This document shows positions 43,595 through 55,429 of a stretch of DNA of 64,000 bases, piece after piece (position 1 is the stretch's first letter; each line of letters starts with the position of its first letter). This DNA is from Telopea speciosissima (Eukaryota > Streptophyta > Magnoliopsida > Proteales > Proteaceae): the NCBI RefSeq assembly GCF_018873765.1, contig NC_057920.1, forward strand, positions 46,054,828 through 46,118,827. Reading direction: 5' to 3'. The translations under genes and the position numbers were made by a program. The notes under the pieces are model-generated. The model was not told the origin of the DNA. It saw only the letters and a program-made list of their open reading frames with translations, and ran no database searches.

Positions 43595-44412
43595 TAACGC
43601 CCCCACTCCAATGGACCTACTAAGGTTTTTTGGAGTAAAGAATGTTACGTCGTACGGTTTCTGGCGTCTTTGTCTGAATGGCTCGATATCTTCTTCGGGC
43701 GTCCTTTTCATTTTATGCGGTGGGATGTCCTCCCCAATTCTTCTTTTGGCCCAGCGGTCTTCCGTACTCGTAATTGAAGCAAGGTATCTATTTGGTTCTT
43801 TCTTGTGACGTGACTGCCTGGTTTGAGGCTTGGGCTAGGCTCTGTCTCATCACTTGGGTTAGACTTTGACTTGTCAGTCCAGATGTCTTGAAGTCATGGT
43901 TCCTATCGCTTCAGTTGCCGCTGGAGCATCCGCAAGGGGTTTTGAGTGTTTTGACCAGGCCTACGGGGATGCTCCATGTTATTGGGCGCGCCGCTCGACA
44001 AAGGGTTTCCTTTTTAAAATTTTGAATCCTATCATTTCAGGCGTGCGTCGGTTCATTTCACGGGCGCGACTTTCGTGGCGCATTTAATGAGCCATGCTCA
44101 TGTATCCTTAGTTTCCTTATTTGATTTAAATCTCATTCTCTTTTTATTTCTGCTTTTCTAGTTCTACAACATTCTTTTCTTTCTTGGGCGATTTCTGTGG
44201 TGCTCTGCTTCTTCTTCCTCTTGCTTTGTTCATTTCTTCCTGCGCGCAGTAAGGTTTTTCTTGATTCTTTTTGTTCTTCTTTTCCATATTTATGTTGTAA
44301 GTCTGTGTTTTTGTATTTCTCAGGTTTTTTCAAGCTCTTAGTTTGCGTTGTTCTTCTCTCTTGTGAATTTCCAACTAATAAGCATTTTTCTGCTTATTTT
44401 CTTTTTCTATTA
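43595..44412 (+). other. Tat element sequence between 3' LTR and antisense ORF
   Basis: Next to the LTR, the minus strand reads GGAGTGGGGGCG, a plausible though imperfect polypurine tract (43597-43610). The rest has no clear domain. T-rich DNA at 44100-44400 could include the promoter or leader of the plus-strand ORF, but no definite signal is seen. Confidence 0.45.
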
Positions 44413-47317
44413 ATGGCTTCTCCATCACATTCTGCTTGTTCTTCTTCTTCTCACCGAAACCTCAATGTAAATCTTATCTCTTCTTCCGACATGTTGACTT
44501 CTGCTAACCAAGAGTTGTTTCCTAGGGGAGGGGTACGATTCCTTCCTTGGACCCCGAGGCCGTCATCCCTAACATTAGGGATATCTTCCCCTCAGTGGGA
44601 AATGCCGCGGCGTGAAGCATGGTGGATCCTGTTGCCAGGGGCTGAGGCCCTGCTTCTTCTGTCCGATGGGCATCCCTGGATTATATTAGTCGTCTCGAGG
44701 CAGGAGCTATGGCAGAACTTTGAAGGGAGTGTCATGTTCCTAAGGAGGTAGTAATTAGAATTCCTGGGACTGAGGAATTTTCCTGTACTTCGTTTGAGGG
44801 CGAAGTTTGCCTTACGACAGACGTCTTGTCTGACAACTCTCAGTTTCCCATGTGTGAAGCCGTTCGGGGGTTCATAGGTGAGCTATTTGATCATTTCGAG
44901 ATAGCTCCCGCCCAACTCGTCCCCAACTCCTGGAAGAGTATCCTGGTTTTATGTCTTTTCCTATAAACCTTGATCGCCTGTTGTCAATTGCTGTCTTCCG
45001 TCATCATGTCTATTACCTTCTGTCAAATCCGTCGAAGGGTTGGTATAGCCTTACCCAGCATACCAATTTCACGTTCATTAAAGGATGGGATTCTTCGGTT
45101 AAGGGCTAGAAGAATCACTTCTTTTTTTACTTCTAGCCTAGAGGGTCTTCCTGTAGGGAACCTTTGGCATTAGCCCAATATCAGATTTTGGTGAATTCGA
45201 AGGTTTTTCTCAGTGAGGAAGATTCTGAGACCCTTCGCTTGATGGCGGCAGCCCGACCCTTTGATGTTATAGATCATACTGAGGGTTTTTTAGCCCGTCT
45301 TGACCTTAGTCTAGCTATGAGTTTTACTTGCTACAGTTCTTCTTAGTGTTTGATTTGTGGTTGATGAAAAATTTTCTTTTGTAGTGCCGATCGATAATGA
45401 TAGAATCCAGGCTGCTTTGGCCAGGCACCATTCGCATCAAACTCCCCAGGTGATACCAACCTTGTAGTGTCGTCTGTCTATCCTACTCCGCCCAAGGTGG
45501 GTCTTTCTAAGAAGAGGAAAGGGAATACCATCTCCTCTCAAAGGAATATTCGTGCGTCCGTGAATGCTGACCATGCTTCCTCTCCTTCCTGGATGGTCAT
45601 GGTTGACCTGGTCAAGGATCAAATTGGGGTTAGTGGTGGAAACGACAGCTTGCGCTATTCCTAACTGGGAGCTTACCATAGAGGACAATGTCTTTGACCA
45701 TGGTGGTGGCACGACGATCAAGTGGTTGAAGGGTTGCGTCCTTCTAGCTGACCGTCAGGACTTGAAGAGGGAGAGTCTCCAAGTCATAGCCAGGCAGGGG
45801 AGGATTTGTTCTGCCCGGGTCAGTCTTCCTTCCTATCCCTTAATTTTTCCTTTCTTTATTTATTATTTCTGAGTTTTTCTGTCTCCCATTCGTAGCTCAC
45901 AGCTACTCTAGCTCAAGCCTGTGATGCGCTTGACGACCATAATGGCAAGTACGCTGTCCTTTTGCAAGAGGTGGAGAACTTGAAAGAGTCTCTCCGAGAC
46001 TGAGAAGGGGAAGTTGGTGGTGCAGGTTGGGGTTGTTTCTGAGAAGCTCTCGACATAGGTGTCCCACGCTGGAGGGTTGGATTCTCGTGTTAAGGGACTA
46101 GAGTCTGACCTAGTGTTGGAGCGTTCTAAGGCCGAGGAGATGAAGACGAAGCATGCAGAGCGCCTTGAGGAGCTTCTGAAGGCTGCCGACGAGGCAAAGT
46201 CTGATATTGCTACTCAAGAAGTTAAGGATTATAAGAACTCCAAAGCTTTTGAAGATGCTTACGCTGACGTAGGGGTAGAGATGTACATCATGGCTGGGGT
46301 CTAGTCATGAGAGTACACTCTGAGTTTGTACCCAGATTTTCCTTACTCTGGTTGTCCGACTATTTGCACGGATTTGGGTCCCTCTTGTTGAGGCTGTGGG
46401 CGGTGTACTGACCGAGTCTGAGGCTGTGCGGGATGGAGCATGAGTCAGGGCACGGGAAGGGCTAGTGGGCAGGCAAGTTGACGTGGCCGAACAAGAGGTT
46501 GTTCTTTGAAGATTGCATTTTGTATTCTTCTTTTCTTCCCTTCCTCTTCTTTTTTTTTTTGGGGGGGGGGGGGCTTATACTTTTGTAATGATGCTTTAAT
46601 TTTAATGAAGAAGTTTTCTTCAGATTTTTCTCTCCATTCTCTGTGATAATTTTTGTCTTGTTGCCACCGATTCATCTGAGGTCATCCGCACGGTCAATAA
46701 ATGCCAATGCCGTGTCAAAAGATCCTACAGTGCGGATGGCACAGTTAGAATATGAATTGGAAGCTCTTCAGATGTGCTATGATCCTCTGACTAGCCTTAA
46801 TGCTTCCCTAAGGGACTAGGTTGGAAGGTTGGAGTGAGACCTTGATTATGTCCAGTCGCTTCTGGAGGACTCCAATGCCCGCGCGAAGACACGACATGCC
46901 CAGAGTTTAGAAGAGGAAATTGGCTACCTGGATATGGAGCTTTCTAGCACCAAGAAGGGGGCCAAGAAGTTGGAGCAGGAACTTGCGCAGGTTCGTTTCG
47001 TGTTGGCCGATGCTAGGGTCTGTACAGGGGTCCAATCAACGGAGTCTTTGGAAGAGGGAATTGACCGGCTGAAAAAGCAACTGCAGGAGGCGTGAGCGGA
47101 CACAGATGATCTTACCGCATGGTTAGAACAGTCGCACGAGGTTAATGCGAACGTCCGGGACTGGGTTGAAAAGGAGAAGAAAGCAGCTGTGGAGCGTGCA
47201 ATTACGTGATATGAAAGTTCTACAGACCTCCTATATCGTGACCAGTGGCAGTTCCTCAAGGGTGTTAAACATCTGTACCGCTTGGTTCGACATAATGTCC
47301 GGACTTTGATTTCATGA
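44413..47317 (+). pseudogene. Antisense extra ORF of the Tat element (gypsy-type transposon domain plus coiled coil), broken
   Basis: Runs opposite to gag-pol. It starts MASPSHSACSSSSHRNLN at 44413. A conserved core at about 44870-45125 reads VRGFIGELFDHFEIAPAQL, then VFRHHVYYLLSNPSKGWYSL and FTFIKGWDSSVKGW in another frame, resembling the plant domain annotated as putative gypsy-type transposon. After 45900 it is mostly heptad-like coiled coil (LDSRVKGLESDLVLERSKAEE at 46080; LEEEIGYLDMELSSTKKG at 46905), ending WQFLKGVKHLYRLVRHNV before 47317. Stops and shifts (44750, 45120, 45350, 46000, 46300-46740, 46820, 47095) make it non-functional. Extra ORFs of unknown role, some antisense, are known from Tat elements. 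Confidence 0.7.
46549..46573. repeat. T-run followed by G-run
   Basis: About 12 T directly followed by 13 G; a low-complexity step inside the antisense ORF region. Confidence 0.85.
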
Positions 47318-48869
47318 ATGTCCCCCTCCCTTTTTCGTTTTAGGTTCATCTTTGTACAGGAGAGTATTTATGGAATGTCAATGTCTTGGCTTTTTGAATT
47401 TTTTTTTTGTTAGTCTTTATGTCATATGACGCCTCGTTTGCAGTGTTAATGGTGATGTTCAAACGTCACTTTTTCATTTTCCATGCTGATGATGTGTGAA
47501 CTGAGTCATCGCGTCTTTTCGAAGTTTCTTCAGAGATCTTTGGGACTGTAAGAGCAAGATGTCCTTACAAATGCGGGTATGCCAAATGGCACTTGGCTCT
47601 TGCTCTTCTTTACTTCTTAATCTTGACCGTTTGAATCTTATTTTGATCTAGGCCCTTGGTTTCAGTATAAATAGGGCTTTCATCTTCTTCTTGTTGTGGT
47701 TTTTCTCTTCCTATATATCCTTGGTTGGCTTCGTCCCTTTTCTTCCCTTTATGTGCTCCCATTGCTTTGGTGCTATTACTGTCGCTGCTTTCATGACTGT
47801 TGTGGGTGTTATTTCTTTGATCAGGATGTCTTTGAAACAACCTTCTTCGTTTTCAGTCCAGATCTTCAGACGAAAATACCCTTGCAGTCGCGATCTTTAG
47901 ACGACATGCAGTGTTGCTTGTTGTCCCTAGACTGGGGGTTGCCTCTCTGTGTAGTATGCTTGTGTCGATGCCTGGCGTTCGCATATTGCTACAAAGAGGT
48001 GGAGAATCTTGAGGCGGTTTTCTCCTTTCTCCCACTACCTCTTCAGGATTCGAGGGATGGAAGTTTTGTATAAGCAGTCCGCTGGAGAACCAAAACCTAG
48101 TTCTCTGCTTGTGTGCTTCCACATCCTCTTCTCTTAGGGGGTGGGAATTCATCACTGGGACCCATTTTGTCTTCACAGGAGCTTGTGGTCTTCGTATGGT
48201 GATTCCCAGTTGGTGAACGACTTCCTCAAGATGTCTCACGGCTTGTTTCTATTTGGTCATCTCCTCTGCAGGCTCTTCGTGGACCCTCCAAGCTTTCATT
48301 CGGTAGGCCTCTGTTGTCTGTCTGGGTTGATCTAACCAGGGCCTTGCATATTTCGGGGATTTCGCGTCCTTACTTTCATTTGGGAGTGGGGTTCCCCCGA
48401 GCGCTGTCTAGTTCAGTTCACTTTGTGCCTTTGACTTATGGCTACTCCTGTTTCACACTTTGGGGTTCTCATTCTCATGAGTCTTCATGTCAGATGTCCA
48501 GCGAATTCGCCGAGGTTCCATGCGCGCTTGTGGTCTAGACGCACTGTCTTCTTCTGCTTCTTTCTTTCGTGTAGCATGAGGGAGGTGTTCAATGGGGGCC
48601 AAACATGTTTACTCTTTTTGGGCCTTCATCCAGCGAAGACTTTAGGATCCCATTTCTATATTGTAAATCAAGCTGTCTGTTGGCTCTATTTTTGTATCCC
48701 ATTTCTATGTTGTAAATTATGTCGTTTATTGGTTCTCATATCCTTGTAAATTTGCTTAATAAATGATAAGTACGTGTTTTTCTCCTCTTGTTGTCTTTTT
48801 ATGCTCTTTGGTAAGGTAGCTCTTCATTCTGTGCGGGTGAGATTCATAGTATCTTCTGGTGAGATCCTT
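47318..48869 (-). other. Tat element 3' region without clear coding
   Basis: No conserved domain in either strand. The plus-strand ORFs (47691-48073, 48438-48749) are cysteine- and phenylalanine-rich and look like chance frames. Confidence 0.45.
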
Positions 48870-48879
48870 CACGCCTCAT

Positions 48880-49205
48880 GGTTGAGGACTTTTCGTGCCT
48901 CTCGGAAGAGGGCTTTTATGCCTCTCGAAAGAGGGCTTTTTGTGCCTCACGGAAGAGGGATTTTTGTGCCTCTCAGAAGAGGGCTTTTATACCTCTCGAA
49001 AGAGGGTTTTTTGTGCCTCTCGGAAGAGGGTTTTTTGTTCCTCTCGGAAGAGGGTTTTTCATACCTCTCGGAAGAGGACTTTTTGCCTCCCGGGTGAGGA
49101 CTTTCATGCCTCATAGATGATGACTTTTATGCCTCACGGATGACGTCTATCATGCCCCACAGATGAGGTCTTTCATGGCCCATGGATGAGGTCTTTTATG
49201 CCATA
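48880..49205. repeat. Tandem array, about 24-bp unit, roughly 13 copies
   Basis: The plus-strand unit is GCCTCTCGGAAGAGGGTTTTT with small variants. The first nine copies (to about 49085) are very alike and the last four (GCCTCA-GATGA-GACTTTTAT type) are diverged. The unit is a multiple of three, so all three plus frames show an 8-residue repeat. It lies between integrase and the antisense ORF. Confidence 0.85.
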
Positions 49206-49499
49206 AGAAATTTGCAAAGCAAGTATCAATCATGAAGTTTCAAACTTTGTTAGAGAACAAATGCTTGATTAATGATAAAATCTAGAGCCGTCGATACTAT
49301 GATAACAAATGATTGAATGATGATAACTGGAGCCGTTGATACTGTTCGATGGAGAGTACATCTGTCAAAAATTGAAATCCTGGATATCGCACGGTAAGCG
49401 AACCTTCCTACTGGTACAATTGAAATTCTGGGTACCGCTTAGTGAGTGAGCTTTCTTATTGGTAGAATTTTTTTCAGATTTTCTGAATTCCATGGGCGA

Positions 49500-50560
49500 G
49501 GTATCAGCCCTCCGGAGTCTTCAAGTGGTACGTTCTTGGACGAATCTTCTTGGAGACTATATGCGGGCCTTCCCAGTTGGGGTCCAGCTTGCCCTATTTC
49601 TTTGGTTGTGATGTGCTGACTTTCCTAACTACCAGGTCACCCATCCTAAATATCCTTTCTTTGACTCGCTTGTTATATTGTTGTTCGGCCCTCTGCTTGT
49701 ATGCTACGTTCCTCATCAAGGCATCTTCACGCACTTCGTCCAAGAAGTCCAGGTTTGCCCTAAGCCCGTCCTCAAAAGTCCGTTCATCGAATGCGAGTAC
49801 CCTGTGTGACGATACTAAGACCTCTACAGGCGCCAGGGCTTCGGTTTCGTATGCCACCCTGAAGGGGCTTTCCCCCGTTGGGATTCGAACGGTGGTTCTA
49901 TATGCCCATAAGACGTTGAGTAGCTCGTCAACCCACCTTCCCTTTGCTTCTTCTAACCTCTTCTTTATTCCGCTGAGGAGGGTTTTATTGGTGATTTCTA
50001 CTTGTCCATTCGTCTGAGGGTATACCACTGCTGCTGAATGGTAGTTTTTGTGGTATTTATTGCAGAATTCTTTGAAGGCCGGGTTGTCGAACTGCTTGCC
50101 GTTTTCTGTGACCAAGATGCACGGTAGTCTGAACCGGTATATTATCTTGTCCCTAAAGAATTTTTCCATCTGTTTTTCGATTATGGTGGCTAAGGGTTTT
50201 GCTTCTACCCATTTGATGAAATAGTCGATCGCAACTACCACGTATTTTCTGTTCCTCGATGCTGGTATGAAGTCTCCCAAAATATCCATTCCCCACATCG
50301 CGAAGGGTATGGGGCTGAGTATGGATGTGAGGGATGTTGCCAGATGGTGGTGAAGTGGAGCAAATAGTTGGCATTGCTCGCATTTTTTTACATATTGGAT
50401 TGCTTCTTCTTGCATCCAGGGCTAGTAGAATCCTTGCCTGAGCACTTTGTAAGCGAGAGCCCTACCGCCCATGTGGCTACCGCAGATTCCTTCGTGCACC
50501 TCTGCTAGAGCGTACTGTGCTTTTTTAGGCCCTAGGCATCTAAGGAGTGGGGCGGAGACT
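49500..50560 (-). pseudogene. Tat integrase (second catalytic D replaced by E)
   Basis: The minus strand has a zinc-binding HHCC segment (GICGSHMGGRALAYKVLRQG and CEQCQ, about 50490-50350), then a 273-codon open frame 50415-49594. The first catalytic aspartate is in MDILGDF at about 50300-50280. The second region reads LVTENGKQFD, so glutamate (codon at plus 50104-50106) replaces the usual aspartate. The catalytic glutamate is in NGQVEITNKTLLSGIKKRLE near 50010-49950. The C-terminus continues in another frame as NWEGPHIVSKKI-type sequence near 49570. Otherwise the best-preserved domain of this element. Confidence 0.9.
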
Positions 50561-50562
50561 GA

Positions 50563-50754
50563 TCACTTGTATAGTACCCCGTCGACCATTGTGTACTTTG
50601 CTGCTCGTGCCTTCAGTTTTTGAGCCTCCGTACGGTCTTCTGGGACTTCTCCGTTCTCTAGGTATTTCTTGATCGGATCTATCCAGCATGGCTCTTCTTC
50701 CTTTACTTGGGTTATCACTGCTTCCTTATAAATGGGCGTGTTCAATGTCTCCAC
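50563..50754 (-). pseudogene. Tat linker between second RNase H and integrase
   Basis: Reads WIDPIKKYLENGEVPEDRTE and KLKARAAKYTMVDGVLYK, the usual spacer before the integrase zinc finger in this group. In-frame stop at the end. Confidence 0.75.
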
Positions 50755-50899
50755 GTAAATAGCTTGGTCTAGTTATGAGAGTTCTGCTATAGATAGTCTA
50801 GATAGTGCGTTTGCAGTTGTGTTCTCCGTACGGGGTACTCTTTGTATTTCGAAGCTACTAAACCCCTTAATTACCTCTTTTGCTTTCATCAGGTAGGCT

Positions 50900-51175
50900 A
50901 CAATTCACTCGTCTTTAGCTTCGTATTCTCCATTCAGCTGATTGACTTCCAACTGCGAGTCTCCTCGAACCGTGACCTTTTTTTACCTGCACAGAACGGG
51001 CCACTTGTATCCCAGCTAATAACGCCTCGTATTCTGCTTCATTGTTCGATACTGGGAAGTTGAATCTTAGAGCATATTGTATCTTGAATCCTTCGGGGCT
51101 TGTCAGGATGACCCCTGCTCCTCCTCCTGTTGACCTGCTTGACCCATCCACAAACAAAGTCCACGACGTTTAGTT
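50900..51175 (-). pseudogene. Second (archaeal-type) RNase H of the Tat element
   Basis: The minus strand reads WTLFVDGSSRSTGGGAGVIL near 51170-51110 (first aspartate), ALRFNFPVSNNEAEYEALLA near 51075-51010 (glutamate), and a DSQL-like region broken by a frameshift at the T-run 50977-50983. A second RNase H between RT-RNase H and integrase is a hallmark of Tat elements. Confidence 0.85.
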
Positions 51176-51339
51176 ACGCTTCCCCAAGTTTGCTCCCTCC
51201 TCTGGTTCACCTTTTGCACTGGTGCATTCTACAACGAAGTCAGCAAGTGCTTGTCCCGATTGCCGCACAGGGTTTGAACTCGATGTTGTATTCACTAAGT
51301 TCGACTGCCCAGGTTACAAGTCGCCCGGACATATCCGGC

Positions 51340-52550
51340 TTGTGCAAAATCTTCTTTAGGGGTTAGTCCGTTACTACCGTGATACTATGCGCCTAGAGGT
51401 AGGGTCTGAATTTTCTTGTGGCTATGACCAAGGCTAAGGCAAGTTTTTCGACCTCTCGGTACCTCGTTTCTGCTTCCAGCAGTACGTGACTGACGTAGTA
51501 ATGAGCTATTTTTGCTTCTCGTATTCTTTCAATAGTACTGCGCTTACTGCTACTGCCGATGTTGCTAGATATAATAGTAGTATATCGTTCGGTTTTGATC
51601 TTACCAGCAAGGGGCTTTTCCAGGTATATCTTTAATTCTTCGAAAGCTTGTCGGCACTCTTCGGTCCAGGTGAAGTCCTTAGGGTTTCTCAGATTTTTGA
51701 GAGTTTTGAAGAATGGCAAACACTTGTCTCCTACACGAAACATGTTGTCAGGGCCGCTATCCGTCTGTTCAGCTTCTACACTTCCCTGACCGTGCAGGGA
51801 GCTTCCATATTTCTTAAGGCTTGTACTTTTGCTGGGTTAGCTTCAATCTCTCTTTTCGAGACTATGTATCCTAAGAACTTCCCCAAGGTGACTCCAAAGG
51901 CACACTTGGCTGGATTAAGCTTCATCTGGTTTGTTCAGAGAACTTGGAAGACCTCTCCAAGGTCCGTGATGTGATGTTCGGCCTTGATACTTTTGACCAG
52001 CATGTCATCTACGTAGACCTCCATATTTTTTTTGATTTAATGTTTGGACATCTTGTTTACCATTCTCTGGTAGGTTACTCCAACGTTCTTCAAACCGAAT
52101 GGCATCATCAAGTAGCAGTAGTTTTCCTTATCAGTTCTAAATGTCGTGTAAGACTCGTCTCCCTTTTCCATGAAGATTGCATTATAACCTGAATAGGCAT
52201 CCATAAAGCTTAGCATTTCATGTCCTACAGTTGTGTCTATCAAAAGATCAATGCGAGGGAAAGGGTACTCATCTTTTGGATAGGTTTTGTTGAGGCTTGT
52301 GTAGTCGACGCACATCCTCCATTTGTCGTTCAACTTGGGGACCATTATAATGTTCGCTAGCCAAGTGGGGAATCATTCCTCTCTGATGAAGCTTGATCGC
52401 TTAAGCTTGTCTACTTCTTCTCCTATGGCTGCTTGCCGGTCGGTTGCGATGTTTCTTCTCTTCTGCTGTACGGGCTGGCGAGTGGGATCAATGTGTAGCA
52501 CGTGTTCTGCGATGTGCCTAGGGATACCTGGCATGTCATCTGCCGACTAG
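51340..52550 (-). pseudogene. Tat reverse transcriptase and first RNase H (broken)
   Basis: RT: WRMCVDYTSLNKTYPKD near 52320-52270, FPRIDLLID, SFMDAYSGYNAIFMEKGDE near 52215-52160 and MPFGLKNVGVTYQRMVNKM near 52110-52050. YVDD is intact at plus 52004-52015 but in another frame after the run of eight T at 52026-52033. RNase H: FTWTEECRQAFEELKIYL near 51675-51620 and VLLEAETRYREVEKLALALV near 51485-51425. Several shifts and stops occur between blocks. Confidence 0.9.
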
Positions 52551-52835
52551 GCGAATACGTTCATATTCTTTCTTAGCAAGGTGATCAACTTCTCTTGTTG
52601 TTCCTCTTTCTAGTAGGGTGCCTATCTTGACCGTGCAGGAGGGTTTTGTGTCATCCAGGCATATTTCTGTGAGATCTTCTACGGGCTCTCCCTTGTGATC
52701 CTTCGTTTCGTTCCAATGGTCATGTATTTCTACCAGTAGTGCTAGCCCTCGACAATTGCCCTTTGCCTGCTTAACAAAGGTAACATGGCATTCTCGAGAC
52801 CTTTTTAGTTCCTTGCGGCATTCTCCAATTCCTTT

Positions 52836-53546
52836 TTATGTGGGGAACTTCATTTTGAGATGCTTCGTCGACACTATAGCTCCCATTTCGTTGAGACTCT
52901 TACAACCTAGGATGGCGTTGAAAGCTGATGCCACCTTTACCACCATAAAGTCAACCAGTACCGTGGTGGTGTACGGTCTCTTTCCAATCGTGACAGTTAG
53001 TCTGACCAACACTTTTATAGGTGCCGATGCTCCGAAGAAACCATCGAGCGAGGTCCCTTCGTATTGTAGCTTGTCGTCTGGGAGTCCCAATTGCTTATAG
53101 GCGTCGTATGACAACATGTCCACCAATGCTCCCGTGTCGACGAGGATTCGATGCATCTCTCTGTTTCCTATGATGACTTTAATTACGACCGCATCGTCGT
53201 GTGGCCAACTAATTCCCTCCATGTTGCTGTCGTCGAAGGAGATTGTGGGGGCGGTCTTAGTTTTCTTTCTTCCAGCTTCCGCTATTCCTACAGACCTGGC
53301 GTGGGCCTTTGCTTTTCTTCCTGATTCACGGTTTGGCCCCCCAAAGATGGTGAGAATAGCTGGGCCAGCAGCTTGAACGCCTTCTGCTACCTGTTCTTGC
53401 CGCTCGTTCCTTGGGGGTTTGGAGGCCGTTCTTCTTGGCATGGTCCCTCGCTCCTTCGTCTTCCCCTTAGTCGATCGGCATAGTCTCCCCTTGGGCCTTC
53501 TCCTCTGTTGTTCCTCCTGTCTCCTTCGCCCTTTATGTAACGACAT
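52836..53546 (-). pseudogene. Tat protease region and end of gag
   Basis: A 236-codon open minus-strand frame. A basic gag tail ([16 protein letters not shown]) is followed by ISFDDSNMEGISWPHDDAVV and the aspartic-protease loop ILVDTGALVDML (DTG at about 53130-53138). The second protease motif region is AFNAILGCKSLNEMGAIVS near 52935-52880. The open length shows this part decays slowly or by chance stayed open. Confidence 0.9.
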
Positions 53547-53917
53547 AGCCCCCCTATCTTTATCAGGTCCTCGATTTCTCTCTTCAGTTGGTGGCAGTTC
53601 TCAGTGTCGTGCCCAGTATCCCTATGATATCGGCAGTACTTCTTTTAGTTCCGATCTTTAGGTTGTGAGATCATTGGCCTAGGGGGCCGAAGGAGTCCCT
53701 GGTCATGTATCTACATGAGAATATTGGTCTTTGTGGTGTTCAGGGGAGTATATTCTGGGCTGGGATCTCGGTTCGTATGGCGATCTGCTCTAGGCTTTAT
53801 GTCTTTTTCCCTTCACTCATCTCGGTCGTGGGAGGATCTTTTCTTCTGCTCTGGGGCCTTTTGCTCGGCTGCCTTCCGGGCCTTTAGCACATCCTTCATG
53901 TTGGCGAACTAGTTGCA

Positions 53918-54301
53918 TCACTCCATTAATTCTCCCATGTTGGTTGGGGGATCTAGGTCCATAGACACGACCACGTCATGGTCAAAGACCCCTTCGTACA
54001 AGGTGGTGTAAGCCATGGCTTCGTCCAGATCCTTGATATCGAGCGATTCTTGAACGAATCTTGTGAGGTATTCTCGGATGGATTCATCACTTTGTTGTTT
54101 TACCGCGAGCAAGTTGGCTATTGTCTTCCTCTGCTTGATGCTACTCTGAAACCGGGCGATGAAGGCGGTGTATAATTCTGTAAGAGTATTAACCGATGGT
54201 TTAAGTCTAGAGAACCAAGCCGTTGCTGCCCCTTTTAGAGAGCTAGGAAACGCTCGGCAAATTATCGCCTCTAATGTGATCGTGTGGATTCGACTTGCCA
54301 T
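53918..54301 (-). pseudogene. Tat gag core
   Basis: The minus strand reads AFPSSLKGAATAWFSRLKP, then ELYTAFIARFQSS, LLAVKQQSDESIREYLTRF and EAMAYTTLYEGV: the retrotransposon gag (capsid) domain with the typical A-x-x-W-F motif. The part downstream (53900-53550) is frameshifted. Confidence 0.88.
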
Positions 54302-54302
54302 C

Positions 54303-55380
54303 TTACCTGTCGAAGCTTGGAGGTTTGAAGCCTGGAGGAAGTTCTGCGTTCATGATTGTCGCGGAGTAGGGGTGGCCTCTCGAAATGAATGTTGCCTTTG
54401 CAACAGACCCACGGTCTAGGCTTTTGAGCTTTTCGTCGATCTCCTTGAGTTTCTTTTCGAAGTCGTTAGTGAGTTCGTGTTTCATCCCCTGTTTCTCTGT
54501 GGGCTGTTGGGTAAGTACAGGCTAGGCGTGTCCCTTGCCTCTGTTTTGTGTGTTTGGAGACTTGCTCGAGTCTCGCCTCTGAACTCTATCTGGCCTAGGA
54601 GGGAATCCTCTGACGGTCCGACGGGTTCAGTTCGTTTCGTCCCTCCTTTCGATCGTCCGCGGATGCCTTTCGGTTGTCTACATCTCGCTTCGTACTGACT
54701 GACGGGTGTGAATCCTGGACCGGTTGGTGCTCCTTTCACTATGGTAAGTTTTGGTCCTTCCGGAGGAGATCCAAATAGGTTTGCCGCGATCGTGCGGCCT
54801 TCCTCGGGTCTTTCCTGGAGAGCGTCTAGTCTCTGCTCTGGTAACACCAATTGATTCATGTTGGCGAGGGTGGGACGATCCTGTATGACTTTTCGCCCTT
54901 TTGAGCATGGACGACCGTCGTGACCGGTCCTGGTTTGTCTTTTTCGGCTGGGCTTGAGCTCTAGGTGGTGATACGCAGTTCGGCGGTGGAGGCAATGTCA
55001 TTGCTACCTGCTGCCGGGCGAGTCCCTTGACTAGCTCGTTGGTTTTTAACATCTGGAGTTGTAGGTCTTTGAATTGGGCGTTCGTGACCGTGCATTGGGG
55101 TCCTGGAACTGGGGTGTCGACGGTGGGGGTGGTAGTTGTTCCTCAAGTGGCCTATCTTTGCCAGTTGGGTCTTGAGGCATCGTTTCCGGCAGTGCTGCTG
55201 GCAATGGAGCGCTCTCCCGATGACGATGGGAATGTGCGTCAGGCGTTTTCTCCTGGGGAGGTTGAGATTTTCCTCCCCGACCCCTTCTTTTTACTCTGCG
55301 GGAGGTTTCCGATGGTGGTGAATTCCTCCTTGTGTTGTGAGTTGCACAGGTTGATCTCGCCATCGTTTCGGCAAAGTTTT
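54303..55380 (-). pseudogene. Tat gag N-terminal region (broken)
   Basis: The probable start is MARSTCATHNTRRNSPPSE near 55364, in an arginine-, proline- and serine-rich region. Further on are LPEQRLDALQERPEEG at about 54850-54800 and a C-terminal helix FEKKLKEIDEKLKSLDRG near 54460-54410. Low-complexity and poorly conserved, as is usual for this part. Overlapping open frames on both strands are likely due to GC-rich composition. Confidence 0.65.
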
Positions 55381-55411
55381 TGAGTGGGTCAGATGTCTGA
55401 TGATCGATTTC

Positions 55412-55428
55412 CCACAAACGGCGCCAAA
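55412..55428 (-). other. Primer-binding site of the Tat element
   Basis: The minus strand, directly after the LTR, reads TTTGGCGCCGTTTGTGG. TGGCGCCGTT matches the complement of the 3' end of plant tRNA-Asp, and the following bases diverge from it. This type of PBS is common in Tat and Athila relatives. Confidence 0.7.
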
Positions 55429-55429
55429 C

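Noticed and set aside
46549..46573. T/G homopolymer step as a possible assembly gap or vector join
   Set aside because: Sequence on both sides belongs to the same Tat 3' region, so it is probably real low-complexity DNA; read-level data would be needed to exclude a length error.
48774..49120. Three overlapping ORFs with an 8-residue repeat
   Set aside because: All come from a 24-bp tandem DNA repeat, which keeps every frame open; no evidence for a protein.
49550..50017. 155-residue plus-strand ORF and other plus-strand ORFs across 49.5-55.4 kb
   Set aside because: They are shadows of the gag-pol frames on the minus strand, which carry the recognisable domains.
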